Below the pieces are notes generated by a model, which ran no database searches, was not told where the DNA came from, and was given only the letters and a program-made list of their open reading frames with translations. A DNA stretch of 64,000 nucleotides from Streptomyces roseus (GTDB taxonomy: Bacteria > Actinomycetota > Actinomycetes > Streptomycetales > Streptomycetaceae). The stretch covers positions 1 through 64,000 of the forward strand of contig NZ_LFML01000119.1 in assembly GCF_001044425.1 (NCBI RefSeq), written 5' to 3'. This document shows positions 7,907 to 16,796 of this stretch, one piece after another (within the stretch, counting starts at the first letter, position 1; the number at the start of each line of letters is the position of its first letter). Made by a program: the position numbers and the translations under genes.

Positions 7907-10141
7907 GTGATCCGCGCCCTGACCGGCTTCGCCACCCGAAGTCCCTGGAAGGTCATCGCCCTCTGGGCGGTGCTGGGCATTGCCATGACAGTCCTCGGCC
8001 AGGCGTTCCTCTTCCGCGCCACCCAGCCCAGCGTGGGCGAGTTCCTGCCCGCCACCTACGATTCGGCGGCCGCGCTGGAGATCGCCGAGGAGCACTTCGG
8101 CTTCAAGCCCGACGCCAACCCGCTCACCATGCTGGTGGCCCGGGCGGACGGGGCGAAGCTGACCGGGTCCGACGAGCGCAGGATCGACGCCGAGGCCGCG
8201 AAGCTCGCACGGCGCGAGGTGGCGATGCCGAAGACGGAGGACACGCTGCCCATGGCCGAGGACCACACCCAGGTCCCGAGGGTCAGCCCGGCGATGACCG
8301 CCCCGGACCGGAGCTTTCGGCTGCTGTCGGTCGAGCTGACCGGCAATCCCATGGACCCCGGGATGCAGGACCTGTACCGGGCCTTCCGGGACCAGGCCCG
8401 CGCCGAGTTCACCGAGGCCGGGCTGCGGACCGGGTTCACGGCCGGGCTCGCGGACAGCGTGGACACCGCCGACGCCGAGAAGACCCGCTCCATGATCATC
8501 GGCATCGCCATGCTCGCGGTGATCGTGCTGCTGCACGTGATGGTGTTCCGCAGCCTCCTCGCGGCACTGCTGCCGCTCCTCGTCGTGTCGGTGATCGGCG
8601 GCGCGGCCGCCGGGGTGGTGGTCGGGACCTCCCTGCTCACCGGCATCCGACTCGACGCCTCGACCCCGCAGTTGATCAACGTGGTGCTGATCGGGATCGG
8701 GATCGACTACTTCCTCTTCCTGCTGTTCCGCTTCCGTGAGCAGCTGCGCAGCCGGCCCGAGCAGACCGGGCGCGCCGCGGCGGCCGAGGTCGCCGGCCGG
8801 GTCGGCACGGCGGTCACCTCCGCGGCGCTGACCATCGTCGCCGCGTTCTCCACCCTCGCGGTCGCGTCCTTCGGCCAGTTCCGGGTGCTCGGCCCGGCGA
8901 TCGCCGTGTCCGTGCTCGTGATGCTGCTGGGCAGCCTCACCCTGATGCCTGCACTGCTGGCCGTCAGCGGGCGGAAGATGTTCTGGCCCTCGCGCGGCCT
9001 GCGCCGCGAGCCCCCGGAGGGGATGGCCGGGCGGGTGGGCCGCCGGGTGGCCGCGCGTCCGGTGACGATGGTGCTCGCCTCGCTGGCCCTGCTCGGCGCG
9101 CTGGCCGCGGGCCTGGCCGGGATGCACACCGACTACGGGCCCGGCGGCGGAGGCGACGCGAGTACGGCCGCGGCGCGCACGGCGGCCGAGATCTCGCGCT
9201 CCCTGCCCGCCGGGGTCTCGGAACCCACCACCGTGTTCGTCACCGCCTCCGGCGGCGGCAAGGTCGCGACCGGGTCGCTGGGCGGGCTCTCGAAGGCGCT
9301 CGCAGCGATCGACGGCGTGGGCCAGGTCGCCCCGGCCGTACCCAGCCAGGACGGCAGGGCGGCGCGCATCGACGTGTTCCTGACCGCCGATCCGCAGGGA
9401 CAGCAGGCCCGCGACCTGGTGTCCGGACCGCTCCGGGACGCGGTGGCCGCGCACCGGCCCGCCGGCACGGAGGCCCACGTGGGCGGTACGGCGGCGCTCT
9501 TCGCCGACATCTCGTCCGCCGTGTCCGGCGACCTGAAGCTGGTCTTCCCGGTGGCCGCGGGCCTGATCGCGCTCATCCTGGTCCTGCTCCTGCGCAGTCT
9601 GCTCGCCCCCCTGGTCCTGATGGTCTCCGTCGGCCTGGGCTTCGTGGCCACCCTCGGCGCCTCCGCGCTCGTCTCCCAGAACCTCCTGGACCGGCCCGGG
9701 GTGAACTTCATGCTGCCGCTGGTGCTGTTCCTGTTCGTGGTCGCGCTGGGCACCGACTACAACATCCTGATCAGCGACCGGATACGGGAGGAGATGGAGA
9801 AGCCCGGTCCGGCCCGGGCGGCCGTGGCGCGGGCGGTACGGCACACCGCTCCGGCCATCGCGACGGCCGGCCTGGTCCTGGCCGCGTCGTTCGGCAGCCT
9901 GGCCGTCAACCCCAATCCGGGCACGCAGGAGATCGGCTTCGCGACGGCGCTCGGGATCATGTTGTCGGCGTTCCTCCTGTCGATCGTGCTGGTTCCGGCA
10001 CTGGCGGCGCTGCTGGGCCGCTCGATCTGGTGGCCGGTCCGGCCGCGGCGCACCGACCACCGCGCCGAGGTGAACGGGTACGGCGACACCGGGCACTTCG
10101 GTTCGGCCGAGGACAAGGAGCGGTCGGTTCCGGTGGGCTGA
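7907..10141 (+). CDS. MMPL/RND-family exporter
   Basis: A 744-residue protein of the MMPL branch of the RND superfamily. It has the usual two-fold layout: one N-terminal helix, a large outer loop (about residues 35-190), a block of helices with GIGIDYFLFLLFRFRE, a second helix and outer loop (about 385-535), and a second block with GTDYNILISDRIREE. The family exports lipids, siderophores or antibiotics using the proton gradient. The GTG at 7907 has GGAGG 6 nt upstream and starts directly at the first helix; an open frame further upstream crosses the regulatory region. Expression is probably set by the divergent two-component system. Confidence 0.92.
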   Translation: MIRALTGFATRSPWKVIALWAVLGIAMTVLGQAFLFRATQPSVGEFLPATYDSAAALEIAEEHFGFKPDANPLTMLVARADGAKLTGSDERRIDAEAAKLARREVAMPKTEDTLPMAEDHTQVPRVSPAMTAPDRSFRLLSVELTGNPMDPGMQDLYRAFRDQARAEFTEAGLRTGFTAGLADSVDTADAEKTRSMIIGIAMLAVIVLLHVMVFRSLLAALLPLLVVSVIGGAAAGVVVGTSLLTGIRLDASTPQLINVVLIGIGIDYFLFLLFRFREQLRSRPEQTGRAAAAEVAGRVGTAVTSAALTIVAAFSTLAVASFGQFRVLGPAIAVSVLVMLLGSLTLMPALLAVSGRKMFWPSRGLRREPPEGMAGRVGRRVAARPVTMVLASLALLGALAAGLAGMHTDYGPGGGGDASTAAARTAAEISRSLPAGVSEPTTVFVTASGGGKVATGSLGGLSKALAAIDGVGQVAPAVPSQDGRAARIDVFLTADPQGQQARDLVSGPLRDAVAAHRPAGTEAHVGGTAALFADISSAVSGDLKLVFPVAAGLIALILVLLLRSLLAPLVLMVSVGLGFVATLGASALVSQNLLDRPGVNFMLPLVLFLFVVALGTDYNILISDRIREEMEKPGPARAAVARAVRHTAPAIATAGLVLAASFGSLAVNPNPGTQEIGFATALGIMLSAFLLSIVLVPALAALLGRSIWWPVRPRRTDHRAEVNGYGDTGHFGSAEDKERSVPVG

Positions 10142-10253
10142 CCGGGCTCAGGGGCTAAGGCACCCGAAGGCGCCGGCGCCGGTCCACGGACCGCCGCCGA
10201 GGCGGTCAGGGCAGGAACCACACGGGTGACCGGCCGTCCGTGATCCTTGGAGC

Positions 10254-11309
10254 ATGCGCGCCGCCCGCCTGATCCGTATGGCCCTCCTCATCCAGTCCAC
10301 CCCCGGCCAGACCGCGGCCGCCCTCGCCCGCACACTGGAGGTCTCCGAGCGGACCGTGATCCGCGACGCCCAAGCCCTGCAGGAGGCCGGCATCCCGGTC
10401 CGGGCCGAGCGCGGCCGCGCCGGCGGCTACTTCCTGGCCCCCGGCCACCGGACCCGTCTCACCACCCTGAACCCGAACGAGGCCGGGACGCTGTTCTTGT
10501 CGGGGCTGCCGTCGGCCCTGCGGGACCTCGGGCTGTCGGCCGCGGCGGACACCGCCCGGCTGAAGCTGACCGCGACCCTGCTCCCGTCCCTACGCGAGGC
10601 CGCCGAATCCTCGGTACGCCGCTTCCACCTCGACGCACCCGCCTGGTTCCGCGAACCGCCCACCCCCGACGTCCTGCCCGAGCTGGCCCGCGCCGTGTGG
10701 GCCGACCGGGCCGTCGAACTCTCCTACACGAGGCCGGGGCGCGACGGCGGCGCGCCCGCGCCGGTGTCCCGGGTCGTGGAGCCGTACGGACTCGTCCTGA
10801 AGGCCGGTACCTGGTACCTCGTGGCGCGCATCCCCCGCGGGGCGAACCGCGACGGCGGCTGGCGCACCTACCGCGTCGACCGCGTCACGGCCCTGACCCC
10901 CGCCGCCGACCGGGACGAGCCGTTCGTCCGCGACCCGTCCTTCGACCTGGCCGCGCACTGGGAGGAACGCTCCGCCGCCTTCGCCCGTACGCTGCTGCGC
11001 ACCACCGTGCGGGTGAAGCTCACCGCACGGGGACTGCGCCGGCTGCCCTTCGTCGCGGACGGGGCCGCCATCGGGGACGCCCTGGCCTCCGCGACGGCCC
11101 CGGACCCCTCCGGCCTGGTCACCCTGGACCTGCCGACGGAGTCCGAGGAGGTCGCCTTCGACCAGCTGGCCCGGCTCGGCGCGGACGCCGAGGTACTGGC
11201 CCCGGCCGCACTGCGCGCCCGCTTCCGCGAGCAGGCCTCGGCCCTGGCCGCCCGCTACGGCGCGGCCGAACCGGACGACGGGCGGAGGTCGGGCGTGCGT
11301 CAGCGGTAG
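10254..11309 (+). CDS. YafY-family WYL-domain transcriptional regulator
   Basis: A 351-residue regulator. An N-terminal winged HTH (ALARTLEVSERTVIRDAQALQEAGIPVRAERGRAGGYFL) is followed by a WYL ligand domain near residues 150-230 (AVELSYTRPG...VVEPYGLVLKAGTWYLVARI) and a WCX-type tail. WYL proteins sense small molecules or nucleic acid and repress or activate nearby genes. Here the neighbour is the convergent SDR gene, overlapping its 3' end by 10 nt (11300-11309). Confidence 0.9.
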   Translation: MRAARLIRMALLIQSTPGQTAAALARTLEVSERTVIRDAQALQEAGIPVRAERGRAGGYFLAPGHRTRLTTLNPNEAGTLFLSGLPSALRDLGLSAAADTARLKLTATLLPSLREAAESSVRRFHLDAPAWFREPPTPDVLPELARAVWADRAVELSYTRPGRDGGAPAPVSRVVEPYGLVLKAGTWYLVARIPRGANRDGGWRTYRVDRVTALTPAADRDEPFVRDPSFDLAAHWEERSAAFARTLLRTTVRVKLTARGLRRLPFVADGAAIGDALASATAPDPSGLVTLDLPTESEEVAFDQLARLGADAEVLAPAALRARFREQASALAARYGAAEPDDGRRSGVRQR

Positions 11310-12289
11310 TCCTCGGCGGAGCCGTCCCTCCCGCCGTACACGACGTCCTCGAAGTACGCCCAGACGTCCGGCCGGCTGCCGTCCACGTCCCGCACCCCGT
11401 ACGCCTTGGCGAGCTCACTGCTGGAGGTGGACCTGCCGTTCCACCGCTCCGCGCGATCCGGATCGGCGGCCAGCGCCGCGACCGCGCGGGCCAGGAACCA
11501 GGGGGATTCCGCGATCGCGAAAGCCGGGTCCCGGGCGATCGCGTCGCGCCAGTTCTCCTCGGTCACCCCGAAGTGGGCGAGCATCTGCTCCGAGCGCAAG
11601 AAGCCCGGCGAGACCGCCACCGCGGCGCCCCCGTACTCCGCCAGCTCCTGGCCCAGCCCGAACGCGAGCCGGATCGGGGCGTTCTTCGCCAGGTCGTAGT
11701 ACATGTTCTCGCGGTAGCGGCGGTTGAAGTGCGCGGTGCCGTCGGTGACCTCCACGTGCAGCGGCGCATCCGAACGGATCAGCAGCGGCAGCAGCAGCGC
11801 CGCGGTGATCACGTGCGAACGGGCGCCGAGCTCCAGGATCCGCAGGCCGTCCGCGAGCGGGGTCTCCCAGCTCTTCTTCCCGAACACCGACCTCGCCAGG
11901 AGGTGCTCGCCGCCCCACAGGTCGTTGACCAGGATGTCGAGCCGCCCCCGCTCGCGGTCGATCCGCTCCGCGAGGGCCCGTACCTGCTGTTCGTCGAGGT
12001 GGTCGGTGGGCACCGCGATGCCGGTGCCGCCGGCCGCGGTGACCAGCTCGGCACTCTCCTCGATCGTCTCCGTGGTCCGGCCCACCTCACTGACACGCGT
12101 CCGGGTCGTGCGGCCGGTGACGTACACCGTCGCTCCCGCCCGGCCCAGCTCGACGGCCTGGGCCCGGCCCGCACCGCGCGTGGCCCCCGCGACGAGCGCG
12201 ATCCGGCCGGCGAGCGGACGGGCCGGGCCCTCGTGTCCCGCCCGGCCCGCGCTCTGCTTGGTCTTCTCCTCGTTCTCCATGACACTCAT
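11300..12289 (-). CDS. Short-chain dehydrogenase/reductase
   Basis: A 329-residue NAD(P)-dependent oxidoreductase. The cofactor motif is AGATRGAGRA (a TGxxxGxG variant) near residues 35-44, followed by VTGRTTR, and the catalytic Tyr-x3-Lys is in MYYDLAKNA. It is longer than classical SDRs (about 250) because of an insertion after the cofactor motif and an extended tail. The ATG at 12287-12289 starts MSVMENEEK; a second ATG three codons on is equally possible. Substrate unknown. Convergent with the WYL regulator gene. Confidence 0.88.
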   Translation of the reverse strand: MSVMENEEKTKQSAGRAGHEGPARPLAGRIALVAGATRGAGRAQAVELGRAGATVYVTGRTTRTRVSEVGRTTETIEESAELVTAAGGTGIAVPTDHLDEQQVRALAERIDRERGRLDILVNDLWGGEHLLARSVFGKKSWETPLADGLRILELGARSHVITAALLLPLLIRSDAPLHVEVTDGTAHFNRRYRENMYYDLAKNAPIRLAFGLGQELAEYGGAAVAVSPGFLRSEQMLAHFGVTEENWRDAIARDPAFAIAESPWFLARAVAALAADPDRAERWNGRSTSSSELAKAYGVRDVDGSRPDVWAYFEDVVYGGRDGSAEDYR

Positions 12290-12316
12290 CGTTCACGTCA
12301 AACCTGACAGAACACG

Positions 12317-13780
12317 TCACCTTTTCCGATCCGTGCGCTGCGCCGCCGCGCGTCGGTCCGTACAGGTCGTCGCGGTGGCGACCGCGTGGGTCTCGTCGCC
12401 GGTGAACGTCGCGGTGTAGCAGTCGTCGTCGTCCGGCCTGCCCCGGACCGCGCACGTGGCCCGGCCGCGGCTGTCGGTCGTATCGGCGCACAACACGTCG
12501 GTGTCGCGGGTGAACAGGACGCTTCCGTCCTCCAGGGGCCTGCCGCCCACGGTCAGCCGGGCCTTCAGGGTGAGACCGCGATCGCCCTGGACGCCCGGCG
12601 ACTCCTTCCCGTTGCCGTGCCCGTTCTCGTTCCCGTGCCCGTTTTCGTGCCCGTTTTCGTGACCCTTGCCGGTCCGCTCCGCGGTCAGCGTCAGGCTCGT
12701 CGGGGTCGCACCGACCCCTCTGGTTCCGACCGCCACTCCCAAGGGGATGGCGAAGCCGCCGATGGTGCGGGTGACCGTCCGGGTGGCGGTGTCGATCACG
12801 GAGACGGAGTTGTCCATGGAACCGGTGACGTACGCGTGCGCGCCGTCCGGGGCGAGGGCCACGCCGAGGGGTTCCTCCCCGACGGGGACGGTGGCGATGA
12901 CGGCCGGCGGGTTGGCGGTGGTGTCGATCACCGACACGTTGTCCGTGCTGAAGTTCGCGACGTAGGCACGGGTGCCGTCCCGGCTCACCGCCACGTCGGC
13001 GGGGCTCGTGTCGTTCCCGATGGGGACGGTGAAGCGGACGGTGTCGGTCGCGGTGTCGATCACCGACACCGTGCCGTCGCCGAAGTTGGTGACGTACACG
13101 CGCGCACCGTCCGGACTCGTCGCCACACCCTGCGGGAGCTGGCCCACGGGGACGGCGGCCAGGAGGGTGTCGGTGGTGGTGTCGACCACCGCCACGGTCC
13201 CGTCCAGGAGGTTGGCGACGTACGCGCGCGTGCCGTTCGGGGCGATCGCCACGTCCTGGGGGCGGGTGCCGACGTGAACGGTGGCGATGACGGACGGCGG
13301 GACCTCGTCGGCGGTGATCACCGTCATGTTGTTCGAGATGGTGTTGGTGACGTAGGCGCGCGTGCCGTCCGGGCTGACCGCCACGCCCACGGGGTTGTCG
13401 CCGACGGGTACGGAGAGGGATCCGCCCACGGCGGGAACGACCAGCGACACCGTGTCGGACAGCCTGTTGGCGACGAAGACGAGGCTGCCGTCCGGACTGA
13501 CCGCCACGCCGTTGGGGTCGTCACCCACGTCGATGGTGGAGGTGACGGTGTTGTCGGCGGTGTCGATGACCGACAGGCTGCCCGCGAGGCCGTTGGCGAC
13601 GTAGGCGAAGGTTCCGGCAGGCGCGGGGACGGGCCGCGTCGTCGCCGAGGCGCTCGGGACGACGGCCGTGGCCAGCAGCGCCAGTCCCGCGAACCCGACC
13701 CTGGCCGGCGCCCACCACGCGCCCCCGCCCCGCCGCGCCCGCCCCCGTCCGGACGTGTCCGAGACCGCGATACCCGACAT
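12317..13780 (-). CDS. Secreted YVTN beta-propeller repeat protein
   Basis: A 487-residue protein. An N-terminal signal or anchor (Arg-rich head, then VGFAGLALLATAVVPSASA) is followed by about seven YVTN/40-residue propeller repeats, each with a PxGxxAYVxN and VSVIDTATxTV pattern. After residue about 390 comes a Gly/His/Glu/Asn repeat (ENGHENGHGNENGHGNG) and then an Ig-like module (TLKARLTVGGRPLEDGSVLF) with two Cys residues. Such proteins sit outside the cell and often bind ligands or surfaces; none is known here. The ATG at 13780 has GGGAGG 5 nt upstream. Confidence 0.87.
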   Translation of the reverse strand: MSGIAVSDTSGRGRARRGGGAWWAPARVGFAGLALLATAVVPSASATTRPVPAPAGTFAYVANGLAGSLSVIDTADNTVTSTIDVGDDPNGVAVSPDGSLVFVANRLSDTVSLVVPAVGGSLSVPVGDNPVGVAVSPDGTRAYVTNTISNNMTVITADEVPPSVIATVHVGTRPQDVAIAPNGTRAYVANLLDGTVAVVDTTTDTLLAAVPVGQLPQGVATSPDGARVYVTNFGDGTVSVIDTATDTVRFTVPIGNDTSPADVAVSRDGTRAYVANFSTDNVSVIDTTANPPAVIATVPVGEEPLGVALAPDGAHAYVTGSMDNSVSVIDTATRTVTRTIGGFAIPLGVAVGTRGVGATPTSLTLTAERTGKGHENGHENGHGNENGHGNGKESPGVQGDRGLTLKARLTVGGRPLEDGSVLFTRDTDVLCADTTDSRGRATCAVRGRPDDDDCYTATFTGDETHAVATATTCTDRRAAAQRTDRKR

Positions 13781-13913
13781 CAAGACCTCCCGCAGCGCGC
13801 GACAGCGACGTACGATCCCTGCGCGGCCGACGCTAGGCAGCGCGAGCACCCCGTGCCCGGCCCCACGCCCACGGCCGAGGACCATACGGCCCACCCGAGT
13901 ACCCCGAACGGCC

Positions 13914-13934
13914 GCGCGCCCCGCGGGGGCGCGC
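13914..13934 (-). terminator. Terminator hairpin after rph
   Basis: GCGCGCCCC and GGGGCGCGC form a perfect 9-bp stem with a 3-nt loop, starting 3 nt after the rph stop codon. No T-run follows. Confidence 0.6.
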
Positions 13935-13936
13935 CG

Positions 13937-16543
13937 TCACGGCAGGATTTCCACGTACCCGTCGGTTCCGTGCACGCGGATGCGCTGTCCGTCCCGGATG
14001 AGCCGGGTGGCCCGCTCCACGCCCACGACGGCCGGCAGGCCGTACTCGCGGGCGATCACCGCGCCGTGGGTCATCAGGCCGCCCACCTCCGTCACCAGGC
14101 CCGCGATCGCGACGAACAGCGGCGACCAGCTCGGGTCGGTGAAGGGCGTCACCAGGATGTCGCCCTCTTCGAGATCGGCGTCCGCCATGTCGAGGATGAC
14201 GCGGGCCCTCCCCTCGACGGTCCCGGCGGAGACGGGTACACCCACCAGGGCGCCGGCCGGTACGTCATCGCGCCGGTACGCCCCGGTGAGGGCCTCGCCG
14301 TCCGAGGTGAGCACCCGGGGCGGAGTGAGCGCGTGGTACGAGCGGAAGGCCTCCTTGCGTCGCTGGAGGAGTTGCGGGTCGTCCAGCCGGTTCGCGCGCA
14401 CGACGTCGTGGAACTCCCGGAAGGTGAGGTAGAAGACGTCCTCCCGCTCGGGGATCACGCCCGCCCGCACGAGGCGCTCGGCCTCCTCCAGCAGGGCCCG
14501 CTTGTAGACGAAGTAGCGGCTGATGATCGCGTACTTGGGGTACTCCCGGTATCCGATGAAGGTTCTGACCCGGTCGATCATCGCTTTGGTCTCTTCGGCC
14601 TTGCGCTCGCCGTCGGGCAGGGCCCGCAGCCGGGACAGCACCTCCCGCTCCTTCGCCCGTGCCTTCTCCAGGCCTTGCTCGAAGCGGTGGCGGGCCGCCC
14701 CCGGCTCGAAGTTCCTCACGTTGTCGAGGATCACCGGCACGAGCGTGCCCGGTCGCTCGCGCCACCGCGGCCTCGTGATGTCGATCTCGCCGACGCAGCG
14801 CATGCCGTACCGGTCGAGGTAGGCCTCGACGGCGTCGCGTGCTTCGGCCCCGCCGGGCAGCTTCGCCAGCCCGTCCGGGAAGTCCTCGTCCCGGACGGCC
14901 TCCAGGAACGCCACCACCTGCGGATGCGGGCGGATCACGTCCGCGACGTCGAGCAGCGCCAGGCCCATCTCCGACGTGATGTTGCCGGGGGCGGAGAGCG
15001 TCAGCGTGTCGGCCGCGTTCTTCTCGCCCAGCCACTCCCGCAGCTTGTCGTTGAGCCACCACGTGGCCTCCATCCCGGCCATGACGGTCCGGATGCTGAG
15101 CGGATCGGCGAGCGCTCGCCGGTGCTCCTCGAAGGCCTCCAGCAGGAACTCGAAGAGCGCCGGTCCGCTCTTCGTCCGGATGTCGCGCTCCAGGGCGGCG
15201 ATGGACGCCTCGCTGCGCTCGATCAGCCCGGCGACCAGGGCAGGATCGGTCTCGATCGGGGCGGGCGCCCCACCGGGCGGCGGCCCGCCGGGACCGGCGT
15301 CCGGGAGCACCGGCACGAAGCCCTCGCGGTCGAGCACGGTCTCCAGGGCGTCCCTGATCAGCGGATCGCCCTTGCCCATGGCGTCCAGAAGTCCGGCGCG
15401 GCTCGCGGGCGAAGCCAGGCGCCGGGTGACGTCGACGAACAGCCGGCCGCCGGCCTCGTGCATCTCCACCATGGCCGTGAGCTGCCACATGGAGTACCCG
15501 AGGGGCTTCATGGGGTCGGTCATCATCTGCCCGTGGCCGACGGAGACGTAGACGTGGTTCTCCCCGTCGTCGCTCTCCGGGACGGGGAACAGCGTCGTGA
15601 TCGGCCGGCTCTGCACGATCTCGAACTCGTCGTCGACCAGGCACCATTCGATGTCCTGGGGGCTGCCGAAGTGCGCTTCGATCCGCCGCCCGAGCCCTGC
15701 CAGCCGTACGGCCTGCGCATCCGTCAGCGCCGGCTGTTCCCGCCGCCGCGCGTCGACCTCCACTTCCCGCGTCCCGCCGTCCGGCAGGGCGGTCACCTCG
15801 AGCTGCTTGGCGGCGATCGCCTTGGCGACGACCTCGCCGTCCCGCACCGTGAAGACGTCGGGGTTCACCAGGCCGGAGACCAGGGCCTCGCCGAGCCCGA
15901 AGCCGGCGTCCACGGTGGCGGCCTTCCGGTCGCCCGTGACGGGGTCGGCCGTGAACAGGATGCCGGACGCCTGCGGGAACACCATCCGCTGCACCACCAC
16001 GGCCATGTGGACCGTACGGTGGTCGATGCCGTTGCGCTGCCGGTAGGCCACGGCCCGCTCGGTGAACAGCGAGGCCCAACACCGGCTGATGTGCCGGAGG
16101 ATCGCCTCCGGCCCCATCACGTTCAGGTACGTGTCCTGCTGGCCGGCGAAGGAGGCCGTCGGCAGGTCCTCCGCCGTCGCGCTGGACCGGACGGCGTACG
16201 AGGCCTGCTCGCCGAACCCGGCCAGCGCCTGCGAGATCGCCGCCGCGACATCGTCCGGGACGGGGGTGTCCTCGATGGTCCGGCGCGTGCGCGCGCCGAG
16301 GGTGCGGATCGCCTCCCGGTCGTCCGGGTTCACGCGGGACAGCTCGTCGAGCAGATCGGCGATCGACGGAGCCTGCGCCAGCATCCGCCGGAAGGCGTAC
16401 GTCGTCACGCAGAAGCCGCGCGGCACCCGGACGCCCTCGATCCGCGACAGCCCGCCCAGGTGCGCGCCCTTGCCGCCGACAAGCGCGGCCTGCGTTTCGC
16501 CGACCTCGTCGAGGGCCAACACGTACCGCTCGCGCTCGCTCAT
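13937..16543 (-). CDS. rph: Rifampin phosphotransferase (RPH)
   Basis: An 868-residue PEP-synthase-like enzyme that inactivates rifamycins by phosphorylating the ansa chain, using ATP. Three parts are visible: an ATP-grasp N-terminal domain (GGKGAHLGGLSRIEGVRVPRGF, SSATAEDLPTASFAGQQDTYLN, ILFTADPVTGDRKAATVDA, IEWCLVDDEFEIVQSRPIT), a middle rifamycin-binding region (about 400-750), and a C-terminal swivelling His domain with GGLMTHGAVIAREYGLP, where His826 corresponds to the phospho-carrier His (825 in the Listeria enzyme). Length fits RPH and not PEP synthase or PPDK. The ATG at 16543 has GGAGGTG 5 nt upstream. The RAE-like repeat 131 nt upstream supports the identification. Confidence 0.9.
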   Translation of the reverse strand: MSERERYVLALDEVGETQAALVGGKGAHLGGLSRIEGVRVPRGFCVTTYAFRRMLAQAPSIADLLDELSRVNPDDREAIRTLGARTRRTIEDTPVPDDVAAAISQALAGFGEQASYAVRSSATAEDLPTASFAGQQDTYLNVMGPEAILRHISRCWASLFTERAVAYRQRNGIDHRTVHMAVVVQRMVFPQASGILFTADPVTGDRKAATVDAGFGLGEALVSGLVNPDVFTVRDGEVVAKAIAAKQLEVTALPDGGTREVEVDARRREQPALTDAQAVRLAGLGRRIEAHFGSPQDIEWCLVDDEFEIVQSRPITTLFPVPESDDGENHVYVSVGHGQMMTDPMKPLGYSMWQLTAMVEMHEAGGRLFVDVTRRLASPASRAGLLDAMGKGDPLIRDALETVLDREGFVPVLPDAGPGGPPPGGAPAPIETDPALVAGLIERSEASIAALERDIRTKSGPALFEFLLEAFEEHRRALADPLSIRTVMAGMEATWWLNDKLREWLGEKNAADTLTLSAPGNITSEMGLALLDVADVIRPHPQVVAFLEAVRDEDFPDGLAKLPGGAEARDAVEAYLDRYGMRCVGEIDITRPRWRERPGTLVPVILDNVRNFEPGAARHRFEQGLEKARAKEREVLSRLRALPDGERKAEETKAMIDRVRTFIGYREYPKYAIISRYFVYKRALLEEAERLVRAGVIPEREDVFYLTFREFHDVVRANRLDDPQLLQRRKEAFRSYHALTPPRVLTSDGEALTGAYRRDDVPAGALVGVPVSAGTVEGRARVILDMADADLEEGDILVTPFTDPSWSPLFVAIAGLVTEVGGLMTHGAVIAREYGLPAVVGVERATRLIRDGQRIRVHGTDGYVEILP

Positions 16544-16673
16544 CACGACACCTCCGAGGCGGCCGCGCCCGCCCTCGTCCCGATGTTCCTCCGGTACTTC
16601 GCCAACAGCACACGCACGTCGTGCCCTCATTTCCGCAGGTGGTGGCATCGGCCGTTGATTCTGCGCCGTGACC

Positions 16674-16693
16674 GGGGCCTTGTGGCAAGCCCC
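16674..16693 (-). promoter_or_regulatory. Rifamycin-associated element (RAE)-like inverted repeat
   Basis: Read towards rph the sequence is GGGGCTTGCCACAAGGCCCC: an inverted repeat with one extra base in the right arm. It closely resembles the 19-bp RAE found before actinobacterial genes induced by rifamycins. A TATAGC box (about 16702-16707, minus strand) lies just upstream and could be the -10 of the rph promoter. The match is by memory of the element, and geometry relative to the promoter is inference. Confidence 0.72.
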
Positions 16694-16716
16694 CCTGTGC
16701 GCTATATGTTGAGAGT

Positions 16717-16740
16717 GGCAAGGAGAGGTCTCTCCTTGCC
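16717..16740. terminator. Hairpin between MFS gene and rph
   Basis: GGCAAGGAG and CTCCTTGCC form a perfect 9-bp stem around AGAGGTCT-like centre bases. On the plus strand it is followed by TCCGCTTTTT. It lies 57 nt past the MFS stop codon and just before the putative rph promoter, so it probably insulates the two transcripts. Confidence 0.6.
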
Positions 16741-16796
16741 TCCGCTTTTTCTCCGGGGGTTCGGGCAGGGGCCCGGGGCGGGCAGGGCCCTCCCAC

